Source: Gallionellaceae bacterium (GTDB taxonomy: Bacteria; Pseudomonadota; Gammaproteobacteria; Burkholderiales; Gallionellaceae). Taken from it: a stretch of DNA of 21,633 nt. The notes beneath the pieces were generated by a model that worked only from the letters and a program-made list of their open reading frames with translations, did no database searches and was not told where the DNA came from. Shown here in pieces: positions 1-6,903 of this stretch; the stretch's first letter is position 1; each line of letters begins with the position of its first letter. The position numbers and the translations under genes are program-made. The stretch is taken from contig JAKFXW010000063.1 of the NCBI GenBank assembly GCA_021731185.1, forward strand, positions 1-21,633, written 5' to 3'.

Positions 1-251
1 GAATGGGTTTGTCTACCACAGAACAGCAAAATCCCGCAGTCTTGCGGTGGATTAAACAGGCGGCAGGCAATAATTATCTGCCTGCACTGGATGCACTGGC
101 TGATGCACATCGCTTTGGGCAGTTTGGAATGCCTGTGGATACGGATCAGGCGAATGAAATTGCCGCACGCGCTGTTAAGATTCGCGGTAATGCACTACCA
201 TCTGCCAAGAAGAGATCTGCGCTTTATCGATTTCTCAAGGGGGATGATTAG
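1..251 (+). CDS. Sel1-repeat protein, C-terminal fragment
   Basis: The 5' part lies outside the window; the reading frame is open from the first base, so the ATG at position 3 need not be the start. The visible 82 residues contain one Sel1-like (SLR, TPR-related) helical repeat: a W-x-x-x-A-A-G start, then L-x-A-L-A-D-A-x-x-x-G, then G-x-P-V-D-T-D-x-A, which is the usual spacing of such repeats. Sel1 proteins are protein-protein interaction scaffolds, often periplasmic. The tail is basic (KKRSALYRFLKGDD). It ends 72 bases before the cytochrome gene with no clear terminator between them, so it may belong to the same transcript. The specific role cannot be told from this fragment. Confidence 0.75.
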   Translation, partial: MGLSTTEQQNPAVLRWIKQAAGNNYLPALDALADAHRFGQFGMPVDTDQANEIAARAVKIRGNALPSAKKRSALYRFLKGDD

Positions 252-323
252 CAGTAAGATAATTTCAATCAAGGCATTAACTTTTACAAGCGCAATAAAT
301 ATCCAATTTTAAGGAGTCTAGGC

Positions 324-683
324 ATGATCAAAATTACTGCAGCATCCGGAATTACCCATCAATCAACAGGTGCACTGCACATTACTTTGTTGGCGATCAC
401 TTTGTTGACCTCGTTGTTTATATTTTCGAACAAGGCAATGGCAGCAGATATGGCAAATGGAAAAAATCTGTATATGGCGCATTGCTCAGGTTGCCATGGC
501 GGAAACGGCATAAGCTTTATGCAACAGGTTCCCAATCTGGCTCGTAGTGGAATTTTAGCGCAGACCGACCCGGTCTTGATTGATAAAATTCTCGCTGGAA
601 AAAATGCGATGCCTCCATTTTTTGGGATACTAAATGATCGTCAGATTCGAGATATAATCGTCTATGCACGATCATTGATGTAA
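324..683 (+). CDS. Monoheme class I cytochrome c, periplasmic
   Basis: A 119-residue exported cytochrome. A long signal peptide (about residues 1-40) ends in AMA|AD. The mature part is about 79 residues with one heme motif, CSGCH (C54-H58), then an AMPPF segment whose M96 is the probable sixth ligand, and a C-terminal helix (LNDRQIRDIIVYARSL). This is the compact fold of small class I cytochromes c (His/Met ligation), which act as soluble electron shuttles. A good ribosome site, AAGGAG, lies 7 bases upstream of the ATG. The stop codon directly abuts the ATG of the next gene, so translation is probably coupled. Its partner is unknown; neighbouring multiheme cytochromes make periplasmic electron transfer the likely job. 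Confidence 0.9.
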   Translation: MIKITAASGITHQSTGALHITLLAITLLTSLFIFSNKAMAADMANGKNLYMAHCSGCHGGNGISFMQQVPNLARSGILAQTDPVLIDKILAGKNAMPPFFGILNDRQIRDIIVYARSLM

Positions 684-1835
684 ATGTGGTACGGGATTAA
701 GCTTGCAGCATCAGGATTAGTTGGCATTGCGGTTTTTTCTTTCGCTAGCGCAGCAGATGAGGTCGCACGGGATTCTGGTGTGGCTAGCCAAGCGGCCAAA
801 CAAAATGTTGAGCGGGTTCTGGATACATTTGAAGTGGGGGATAACGTTTTTGTGCGCGCCCTGCATGTCGAAAAATCCAAAAATGCTTTATGGGTGGGCA
901 CTTCTGTTGGTGTGCATGAAATTGATCTGGCAAGCAGCACACCACGTAATACATTTACACGCAAACATGGTCTCGCCAATGAATATATTTTTGCTGTTGG
1001 CATTGATAGTTTAGGTTACAAATGGTTTGGTACAAATGCGGGGGGTGCATCGCGCTATAAAGATGGATTGTGGAAAACGTATTTCCCCATGCACGGCTTG
1101 GCTGATTACTGGGTTTATTCTTTTGCCAATGATTTAAAGGGTGATGTGTGGATAGGCACATGGTATGGTGTAAATCGTTTCGACATCAAAACTGGAAAAT
1201 TTACCACCTATGTTAAAGAGCTGGTGAATGAATGGGTTTACGGTATGGGAGTTGATGCGCAGGGCAAGGTTTGGTTTGGCACAGAAGGTGGTATATCGGT
1301 TTTTGATGATCAGCAAGCCGATGGCGAAAAATGGCGGGCTTGGACACATCAGGATGGCTTGGGCGCACCCAATACAGAAGGGTTGCCCAGCAGCCCCAAT
1401 ACCGGATTGGGTACGCGCTCGCGGCATGATTTAGCGGTGCAGATCAGCAGCGGTTCCACTTATAATCCTGGCTATGTGTTTGCCTTGTTGGTCGCCCCAG
1501 ATAACACAATTTGGGCAGGGACATGGGGTGGTGGGGTGGCGCACTTTGATGGAAAAACCTGGAAAAATTTTACCCGTAAAGATGGCCTCGCTGGTAATAT
1601 TGTTTTTTCCATAGCCAGTGATGATCAGGGTGTGCTATGGTTTGGTACAGAAAATGGCGTGTCACGCTTTGATGGTAAGACGTGGCGTAGCTACCGACAG
1701 CAGGATGGGTTGCTAAGTAATAGCGTTTACGCACTTGCCGTGGCAGCAAACGGTGATGTTTGGGCTGGTAGTCGGCGCGGGGTAACCCGTATAGGAAACA
1801 GCCTGACCCCTTTAACAACGCTTCCCAAGCCCTAG
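684..1835 (+). CDS. Secreted seven-bladed propeller (Reg_prop type)
   Basis: A 383-residue protein with a signal peptide ending near residue 23 (FASA|ADE). The rest is built from about seven blades of the two-component-regulator propeller type (Reg_prop): (L/V/K)W(V/F/I/A)GT-x-x-G(V/G) followed by a R(F/Y)D(G/I)K turn and a DGL-x-x-N stretch. Blade cores sit near residues 71, 113, 155, 196, 277, 318 and 358. There is no membrane, kinase or DNA-binding domain, so unlike the family's best-known members it is a free-standing periplasmic or extracellular propeller. Blades 4 and 5 are separated by a longer loop (about residues 205-265). It starts immediately after the monoheme cytochrome and is followed by a paralogue. 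A role as a binding scaffold for a cytochrome is plausible, but no ligand can be read from the sequence. Confidence 0.85.
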   Translation: MWYGIKLAASGLVGIAVFSFASAADEVARDSGVASQAAKQNVERVLDTFEVGDNVFVRALHVEKSKNALWVGTSVGVHEIDLASSTPRNTFTRKHGLANEYIFAVGIDSLGYKWFGTNAGGASRYKDGLWKTYFPMHGLADYWVYSFANDLKGDVWIGTWYGVNRFDIKTGKFTTYVKELVNEWVYGMGVDAQGKVWFGTEGGISVFDDQQADGEKWRAWTHQDGLGAPNTEGLPSSPNTGLGTRSRHDLAVQISSGSTYNPGYVFALLVAPDNTIWAGTWGGGVAHFDGKTWKNFTRKDGLAGNIVFSIASDDQGVLWFGTENGVSRFDGKTWRSYRQQDGLLSNSVYALAVAANGDVWAGSRRGVTRIGNSLTPLTTLPKP

Positions 1836-1848
1836 CTGGAGACCTCTT

Positions 1849-3027
1849 ATGGAAAATATGAAAACTAAATATTGGGCATTATTCATATTGATAGCTTGGA
1901 TGCTACCTCTAACCGGATTGGTATCAACCACGCAGGTTGTTGCAGCCGAGGTGCAGCAGGCAGGACAAGGTGCGTTTGATCAAAAGCAAAAATTCACGCA
2001 TTTTCGCGTTGGTAACAAAAATGTTAAAACAATTTATCCCGATGGGCACTTGATTTGGGTCGGCACCACGGGCGGCGTGATTCGTTACGATACGCGTGAT
2101 GATACGTTTAAGATATTTGGCGCAACTAACGGCTTGTTATCGAACGGTGTGTTTTTCGTGGGCAAGATTAAGGGGAGGATTGCTGTTGGCTCTTATGGCG
2201 GTGGCTTGTCATTATTCGATGAAGTCAGCTCCAGTTGGAAGCATTTCAACATCCCGGATGGATTGGGGGATGCGTTTGTATATGACGTATTAGAGGTGGC
2301 GAATGGCGACTTATGGATTGCAACGTGGTCTGGCGTGAACAGGGTGCGTGGAGGTGATTTAAATGATCCTACCAAATGGGATTTATTTACCATCGAAAAT
2401 ACTAAAGGTGGGTTACCCAATGACTGGGTATACGGATTGGCTGAAGGCAAAAAAGGCGAACTGTGGATGGCTACAGAAGGGGGCGTAGCGCGCTTTGCCA
2501 ACAATAAATGGGATAACTGGAATCATGCTAAAGGCGTAGGCACACCATTTGAAAAGGTTAAAGATGCTATTGATTTCAAAAGCGATCCTGGGCCAGCTTC
2601 CGATCATCACGCTAAACAAAAGCAGGAAATGGGGTTGCAGGCAGTTAATGTGGCTTACAATCCTAATTACATTATCGCGCTGGAAGTCGATCAAGCAGGG
2701 CAAGTTTGGGCGGGCACATGGGGTGGTGGATTGTCCCGCTATGATGGGCTAAAATGGACAAATTACAGCACATTTGAAGGGCTGCCGGGTAATCACGTGT
2801 TTATGCTGCATCGGGATGACAAGCAACAACTTTGGATAGGCACAAACAAGGGTTTGGCCTTGTGGCAGAACGGGATATTCAAGGTGATGACTGCGTCGGA
2901 TGGTTTGTTTGATAATAATGTTTTTTCGATGGCAACCTCTATGGATGGCAGTAAATGGGTGGGCAGTTATGGTGGGGTGGCCCATTTGCGCACAATGGAT
3001 TTTCCCCAAGTAGGCAGCCGACAGTAA
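1849..3027 (+). CDS. Secreted seven-bladed propeller, tandem paralogue
   Basis: A 392-residue paralogue of the preceding gene, 13 bases downstream. GGAG lies 8 bases before the chosen ATG; a second in-frame ATG follows three codons later. The signal peptide ends near residue 33 (VVAA|EV). Blade cores of the W-x-G-T-x-x-G type occur near residues 68, 112, 155, 205, 287, 328 and 368. The long insertion between blades 4 and 5 is again present (about residues 215-270, ending in NPNYI; the first copy has NPGYV). The shared insertion shows that the pair arose by duplication of the whole gene and not by independent propeller assembly. No catalytic or metal site is visible. Function is unknown; it probably acts with its twin and the monoheme cytochrome. 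Confidence 0.85.
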   Translation: MENMKTKYWALFILIAWMLPLTGLVSTTQVVAAEVQQAGQGAFDQKQKFTHFRVGNKNVKTIYPDGHLIWVGTTGGVIRYDTRDDTFKIFGATNGLLSNGVFFVGKIKGRIAVGSYGGGLSLFDEVSSSWKHFNIPDGLGDAFVYDVLEVANGDLWIATWSGVNRVRGGDLNDPTKWDLFTIENTKGGLPNDWVYGLAEGKKGELWMATEGGVARFANNKWDNWNHAKGVGTPFEKVKDAIDFKSDPGPASDHHAKQKQEMGLQAVNVAYNPNYIIALEVDQAGQVWAGTWGGGLSRYDGLKWTNYSTFEGLPGNHVFMLHRDDKQQLWIGTNKGLALWQNGIFKVMTASDGLFDNNVFSMATSMDGSKWVGSYGGVAHLRTMDFPQVGSRQ

Positions 3028-3107
3028 TAGGCGCAGGTTAAGAAAAAATTTGTTGACGGGAAAGTTTTATGTGCAGGACGTTCTTAATAGTGTCTATATA
3101 GGGATTT

Positions 3108-3124
3108 TTGGCACGCAAGCTGCT
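3108..3124 (+). promoter_or_regulatory. Sigma-54 type promoter for the NHL lipoprotein gene
   Basis: TTGGCACGCAAGCTGCT matches the -24/-12 consensus TGGCACG-N4-TTGCW except for C in place of the first T of TTGC. The GG and GC dinucleotides are exactly 12 bases apart. Transcription would start near 3135, leaving a leader of about 86 bases before the ATG at 3221. The site lies in a 193-base intergenic gap, in the right orientation, and is nearly identical to the element at 4636. An activator protein would be required; none is encoded in the window. Confidence 0.7.
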
Positions 3125-3220
3125 TGTAGAAGCGTTAGAATTTCGGTATTGGTTAAGTTGTATTGCCTTAACCGATCAAGGTCATGCAGGTTAAAGTGTA
3201 AAGAGCGGAATATATAAATT

Positions 3221-4444
3221 ATGATCAATTTAAGCAAAAATAAGTGTGTGCATGGTCAGGCTCCTTTGGTTTGGCTCGGGATTGCGTTCCTTTTAGGGTT
3301 GTCTGCATGCGCTCAAGCGCCTAAATCAACTAATCAAGCTGAAAATACGCCGCTTGTTTTTCCGTCGCCGCCTGATCAGCCCCGTTTTTATTTCGAGCGT
3401 ACCATCTTCAGCAATAACGATATTGTAGGCGGTGGAAATAAAAAATCACCATCTATGGGATCGGTAAAGGATTTTCTGGTAGGCGAAAGTACAACCGGGC
3501 CCACCGCGGCAGTTTTATGGAAGCCCTATGCAATTGCGGTTCATCGCGGTCGCATTTTTGTTTCTGAGCCTGCCTCGCGTGTGATAAAAGTATTTGACGT
3601 GCTGGAGGGGCGCTATTTTACAATTGGCGAAAATAATTCCGCCTCGTTGCTTAGCCCGATAGGTATAGATGTCGATGCAGAGGGCAATCTTTATGTGGCG
3701 GACGGGGGGTTGAGAGGCGTACAAGTAATTATGGTGTATGACCGCGATGGTAATTTTTTACGCAAACTGGGCGTTCCTAAAATTCGAAGTGGCGATAAAG
3801 ATGCGGACGGTCAGCCGCCCTTTTTCAGTAAATTGATTAGCTTGGCAGTAGAAAAGAAAGCCGATATAAATGGGTTGCAGAGAATTTATGCGGTTGACTT
3901 GGGTGGGTCGCGTTCCGCCATTCCGACTCATCGCGTCCGCGTATTGGATGCAAAAAATGGAGAGCTCCTATTTGACATAGGTGAGCGTGGTTCAGGCCCG
4001 GGACAATTTAATCTGCCGCGCGATGTGGTAATCGGCAAGGAAAACAATATTTATGTAGTGGATGGCGGCAACTTCCGCGTACAAGTTTTCAGTCCATCTG
4101 GAAAATATCTGCGCGAATTTGGGCAGATAGGCAAAACTCTGGGAAGCTTCGCGCGCCCTAAAGAAATAGCTGCGGATGCTGATGGCAATGTGTATATCAT
4201 TGATACTATCTTCGCAAATTTTCAGATTTTTAATGCGCAAGGCCAATTGCTTATGCATATAGGTTCGGGTTCGCCTGACGTGGAGTCGCCTGCACGCTAC
4301 AAGCTTCCATCAGGTATCGCTGTGGATGAAGATGGACGCGTTTATGTAGTAGATCAACTATTCAAAAAAATAGATATTTTCCGCCCTGCAGCGTTGAGTC
4401 CGCAAGATGGCTATTCGGGTAGCAAGAAGAAGAGTGGCACTTAA
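3221..4444 (+). CDS. NHL-repeat (six-bladed propeller) lipoprotein
   Basis: A 407-residue lipoprotein. The signal sequence ends in the lipobox LSAC with the lipidated cysteine at residue 30, followed by AQAPK. NHL-type blades follow a short proline-rich segment (FPSPPDQPRF): repeats of the form G-x-x-x-D-x-x-G-x-(L/I)-Y-V-x-D-x-x-x-x-x-(I/V)-x-V(F/Y). Clear examples are ISPIG..LYVADGG, FNLPRDVV..IYVVDGG, FARPKEIA..VYIIDT and YKLPSGIA..VYVVDQ. Such propellers bind proteins or glycans, and in cytochrome export loci they are usually anchored to the outer membrane. It has its own sigma-54 type promoter. It shares the 'propeller lipoprotein with an N-terminal Pro/Arg-Phe segment' layout with the gene at 12355. 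The ribosome site is weak (AGAGCGGA). Confidence 0.88.
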   Translation: MINLSKNKCVHGQAPLVWLGIAFLLGLSACAQAPKSTNQAENTPLVFPSPPDQPRFYFERTIFSNNDIVGGGNKKSPSMGSVKDFLVGESTTGPTAAVLWKPYAIAVHRGRIFVSEPASRVIKVFDVLEGRYFTIGENNSASLLSPIGIDVDAEGNLYVADGGLRGVQVIMVYDRDGNFLRKLGVPKIRSGDKDADGQPPFFSKLISLAVEKKADINGLQRIYAVDLGGSRSAIPTHRVRVLDAKNGELLFDIGERGSGPGQFNLPRDVVIGKENNIYVVDGGNFRVQVFSPSGKYLREFGQIGKTLGSFARPKEIAADADGNVYIIDTIFANFQIFNAQGQLLMHIGSGSPDVESPARYKLPSGIAVDEDGRVYVVDQLFKKIDIFRPAALSPQDGYSGSKKKSGT

Positions 4445-4564
4445 AATAATCCAATGTCTGACGGGTAAGAATTTTTAGTACTCAATACAATACTTAAAGC
4501 AGCATTCTCAAATTTTGAATGCAACTTCTTGCTATCGGGAAATTGTGGGCTGGGTACATTTATA

Positions 4565-4607
4565 CTGCCATAGAGCAGGTGGTATATGGTCAATGCTGTA
4601 GAGCAGG
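4565..4607. promoter_or_regulatory. Paired TAGAGCAGG sites, possible activator-binding region
   Basis: TAGAGCAGG occurs twice, 28 bases apart. Each copy also sits in a small inverted repeat: CTGC-N6-GCAG (4565-4578) and CTG-N5-CAG (4596-4606). They lie about 30-70 bases upstream of the sigma-54 type promoter, where an enhancer-binding protein could contact the polymerase, although such sites are often further away. This is inference from position and symmetry only. Confidence 0.3.
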
Positions 4608-4635
4608 CTTTTGTGAATACTTAATTTTGGCTTCT

Positions 4636-4652
4636 TTGGCACGGAAACTGCT
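4636..4652 (+). promoter_or_regulatory. Sigma-54 type promoter for the tetraheme cytochrome
   Basis: TTGGCACGGAAACTGCT agrees with the -24/-12 consensus TGGCACG-N4-TTGCW at all but one position (C for the first T of TTGC), with the required 12-base GG-to-GC spacing. It shares that same deviation and the TTTGGCACG...ACTGCTT type context with the site at 3108. The predicted start is near 4663. It would drive the tetraheme gene and probably the isomerase and barrel genes behind it. Confidence 0.75.
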
Positions 4653-4820
4653 TTTATAAATCTGATAAGTTTGTCTGTGAAGCATACTTAATCAGACTTT
4701 CATATTTAATTGCTAATGTTGCAACGAAAGATTTTGCTAACCCAACTTAATTTTTTGTTTTTGTTTGCATAGTTAATTTTTTAGTGGCTGCTTTAATTAT
4801 TTACAATTCGGAGATTTAGC

Positions 4821-5693
4821 ATGAAATCATTTCATAAACATATCATTTGGACGTTCTTGTTTGCCAGTTTGAGCTTGGTTGCAATTCAGGCTCAGGCTCA
4901 GGTGGGTATTGCGGCCAGCAAGCATAATTTGAGCACCACAGGGTTGCATACGAATCACCTCGTCAGCGAAGCGAGCAGCGGTTTTGGACAGGGTGAAATT
5001 TGCATTTTTTGTCATACTCCGCACGGGGCTAATACCAGCATTGCCGCCCCGATTTGGAATAAAGGCAGTCCGACCCCTGGCGTTGCTTTGTATCAGTCTT
5101 ACTCGGTAACCAATTCTGCTACTATGGACAGCACAACCATTGGTCCGGGCAGCATTTCCAGGGCCTGCCTTACTTGCCATGATGGTACGCAGGCTATGGA
5201 TAATATGATTAATGCTCCTGGCTCTGGTGGCTTCGCACCGGGTGGTGCAAGACTGGCTGGCGCAGTGTGGACTGGTCAGACTGGCCCGACTGGCCCACTC
5301 GCTGACGGTTTGATGCCGGGCGGCGCACTCAACCCCACCATTGTCACCATGTTGGGTACGGACTTAAGAAATGACCATCCAGTTGGCATGAATTTCTGCG
5401 GTGGCACGCTAACGCCAAATGTTCCTGGCAATTGCGCAGATAATGACTTTCCTTTAGCGCATACCAATGGCGCGGGCAGATTTTGGATTGAAGGGGGTGC
5501 TGCTGTTGCTGGCGTTCAGACACCCGACTCACTTTCTGGTCCTGGATTTCAAAAGACTGACTTGCCGCTGTATGCGACCAATCAAGTGGAGTGTGCCACT
5601 TGTCACGATCCTCACAGCACCGAAAGAACCTTTTTGCGTCGCGTAGGAGCCAACAACAACAGTGGCATGTGTCTGACATGTCATGCAAAGTAA
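4821..5693 (+). CDS. Secreted tetraheme cytochrome c, OmcE-like family
   Basis: A 290-residue exported cytochrome; the signal peptide ends near residue 26 (QAQA|QV). Four heme motifs are present: CIFCH (61-65), CLTCH (116-120), CATCH (258-262) and CLTCH (284-288). Four conserved non-motif histidines could be the distal ligands: KHN (H35), TPHG (H68), NDHP (H186) and DPH (H265), giving bis-histidine ligation. C193 and C205 form a likely disulfide. The motif order KHNLS...ICxFCHTPHGA...PIWN...CLTCHDGT...NDHPVG...CATCHDPH...CLTCH is that of a Geobacter-type doubled-CxxCH family, which from memory includes the filament-forming tetraheme OmcE; an alignment is needed to confirm this. It lies first in a probable transcript with an isomerase and an outer-membrane barrel, behind a sigma-54 type promoter. 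It could be a filament subunit or the cytochrome of a trans-membrane conduit. Confidence 0.85.
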   Translation: MKSFHKHIIWTFLFASLSLVAIQAQAQVGIAASKHNLSTTGLHTNHLVSEASSGFGQGEICIFCHTPHGANTSIAAPIWNKGSPTPGVALYQSYSVTNSATMDSTTIGPGSISRACLTCHDGTQAMDNMINAPGSGGFAPGGARLAGAVWTGQTGPTGPLADGLMPGGALNPTIVTMLGTDLRNDHPVGMNFCGGTLTPNVPGNCADNDFPLAHTNGAGRFWIEGGAAVAGVQTPDSLSGPGFQKTDLPLYATNQVECATCHDPHSTERTFLRRVGANNNSGMCLTCHAK

Positions 5694-5832
5694 GCGTTAA
5701 ATTGCAAAGCAAATAGCAGTCAACTGGTCGCAACAATACAAAGTTGCCAACATTAAAATGTATAGACTGCTAAAGGTTGTTTGATAACTTAATACTAGAT
5801 CGAGCACTGACTATTTACTTTAAAGTTAAATT

Positions 5833-6786
5833 GTGAAAATAAATACAAGTGCTCTGCTTTTGCTATCTGCAAGCATGGCTTGGGCTGGCCTTGGTTCAAT
5901 ACCCGCTTCAGCTCAAGAGGCCATGTTCGCAGAGGTGAATGGCAAGTTAATTTCCATGCGTGAATATGACGCATTTTTTTCATCTGTTCTTCGGCAGCGT
6001 TTTTTCCATGGCGTAGTTCCAGAGGGACAGCTTGAAGCGGTACGTAAAGAAGTGGCTGATATGTTTATTAATCGCGAATTGCTGACTGATGAGGCACAGC
6101 GCCAGGGTTTTAAACCTGAGGCAGCAAAACTTGAACAAGCATTGGCTGAATATGACAGACGGAACGGTGCTATGCCCGATTGGAAACAAAGACGCGAGCA
6201 ATTATTGCCGGCAATACGTACTCAGGTGAACCAGCAAAGTTTATTGGGGCAGTTTGAAAAATCTGTTCGTGCAATTCCGCAACCCACGTTAGCTGAGGTG
6301 CGGAGTTTTTATGACCAGAATACTGAATTGTTTATTGAGCCAGAAAAATTACGTTTATCGGTCATTCTTTTAAAAGTTGATCCCTCCGCAACAAAGGAGA
6401 TATGGGTGAAGGCGCAAAAATCTGCCCAAGAAATATATGCACGCATTCAACAAGGTGCTGACTTTGCCGAGCAGGCGCGGAAACATTCACAACATGAATC
6501 AGCTAGCAAGGGTGGAGACTTGGGATATTTGCATCGTGGCATGATGCCTGCTGCGCTAGAAAACAAGATTGATAAATTAACGTTGTCCGTCCCTGAAGAG
6601 CCGTTGACTGTGCTGGAAGGAATAGCCATCTATCGATTGGATGAGCGCACAAAAGGAACGTTGCAGGATTTCAGTGTAGTTCAAGTACGGGCACAGGATT
6701 TGCTCTACCGTAATAAATCAGAACAACACTGGCAAAATACAGTGGCTCGTTTACGTGCTGAGGCTAAAATTAAAATGCTGAATTAA
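5833..6786 (+). CDS. Periplasmic PpiC/SurA-type peptidyl-prolyl isomerase
   Basis: A 317-residue protein starting at GTG. The signal peptide ends near residue 27 (PASA|QE). Residues 30-150 are a SurA/PrsA-like helical chaperone region (AEVNGKLISMREYDAFF..., MFINRELLTDEAQRQGF). Residues about 168-275 are a parvulin (PpiC) domain with the hallmark ADFAEQARKHSQHESASKGG and DLGYLHRGMM. Family members catalyse cis/trans isomerisation of prolyl bonds and assist folding of exported proteins. Between the tetraheme cytochrome and the barrel, the likely clients are the cytochrome or the barrel. The ribosome site is poor, so expression may depend on the upstream gene. The 139-base gap to that gene shows no terminator. 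Confidence 0.9.
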   Translation: MKINTSALLLLSASMAWAGLGSIPASAQEAMFAEVNGKLISMREYDAFFSSVLRQRFFHGVVPEGQLEAVRKEVADMFINRELLTDEAQRQGFKPEAAKLEQALAEYDRRNGAMPDWKQRREQLLPAIRTQVNQQSLLGQFEKSVRAIPQPTLAEVRSFYDQNTELFIEPEKLRLSVILLKVDPSATKEIWVKAQKSAQEIYARIQQGADFAEQARKHSQHESASKGGDLGYLHRGMMPAALENKIDKLTLSVPEEPLTVLEGIAIYRLDERTKGTLQDFSVVQVRAQDLLYRNKSEQHWQNTVARLRAEAKIKMLN

Positions 6787-6835
6787 TTTCATATTTCATG
6801 TGTTACTACACCGTAAGTAAGTATAACGTTAAATT

Positions 6836-6858
6836 TGTGATCTGTAGTGTGATCTGTA
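6836..6858. promoter_or_regulatory. Tandem TGTGATCTGTA direct repeat upstream of the barrel gene
   Basis: TGTGATCTGTA is present at 6836-6846 and again at 6848-6858, a 12-base period. TGTGA is the CRP/FNR-type half-site word, but no matching TCACA arm is present, so a classical dimer site is not supported. A further ACAGACAGACTGACAG stretch follows. The function is unknown; it could be a regulator site for the barrel gene. Confidence 0.35.
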
Positions 6859-6903
6859 TGACAGACAGACTGACAGAATAAAAAATGGAGTGTAGCACTG
6901 GTT

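Larger units (their letters stand above)
4445..4820. other. 376-base regulatory gap between NHL and tetraheme genes
   Basis: No credible coding frame. The gap is AT-rich and contains, in order: two copies of TAGAGCAGG (4571-4579 and 4599-4607), a sigma-54 type promoter (4636-4652), and a leader of about 158 bases leading to a GGAG ribosome site just before the ATG at 4821. No terminator hairpin was seen after the NHL gene, so read-through from the upstream promoter is possible. Confidence 0.6.
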
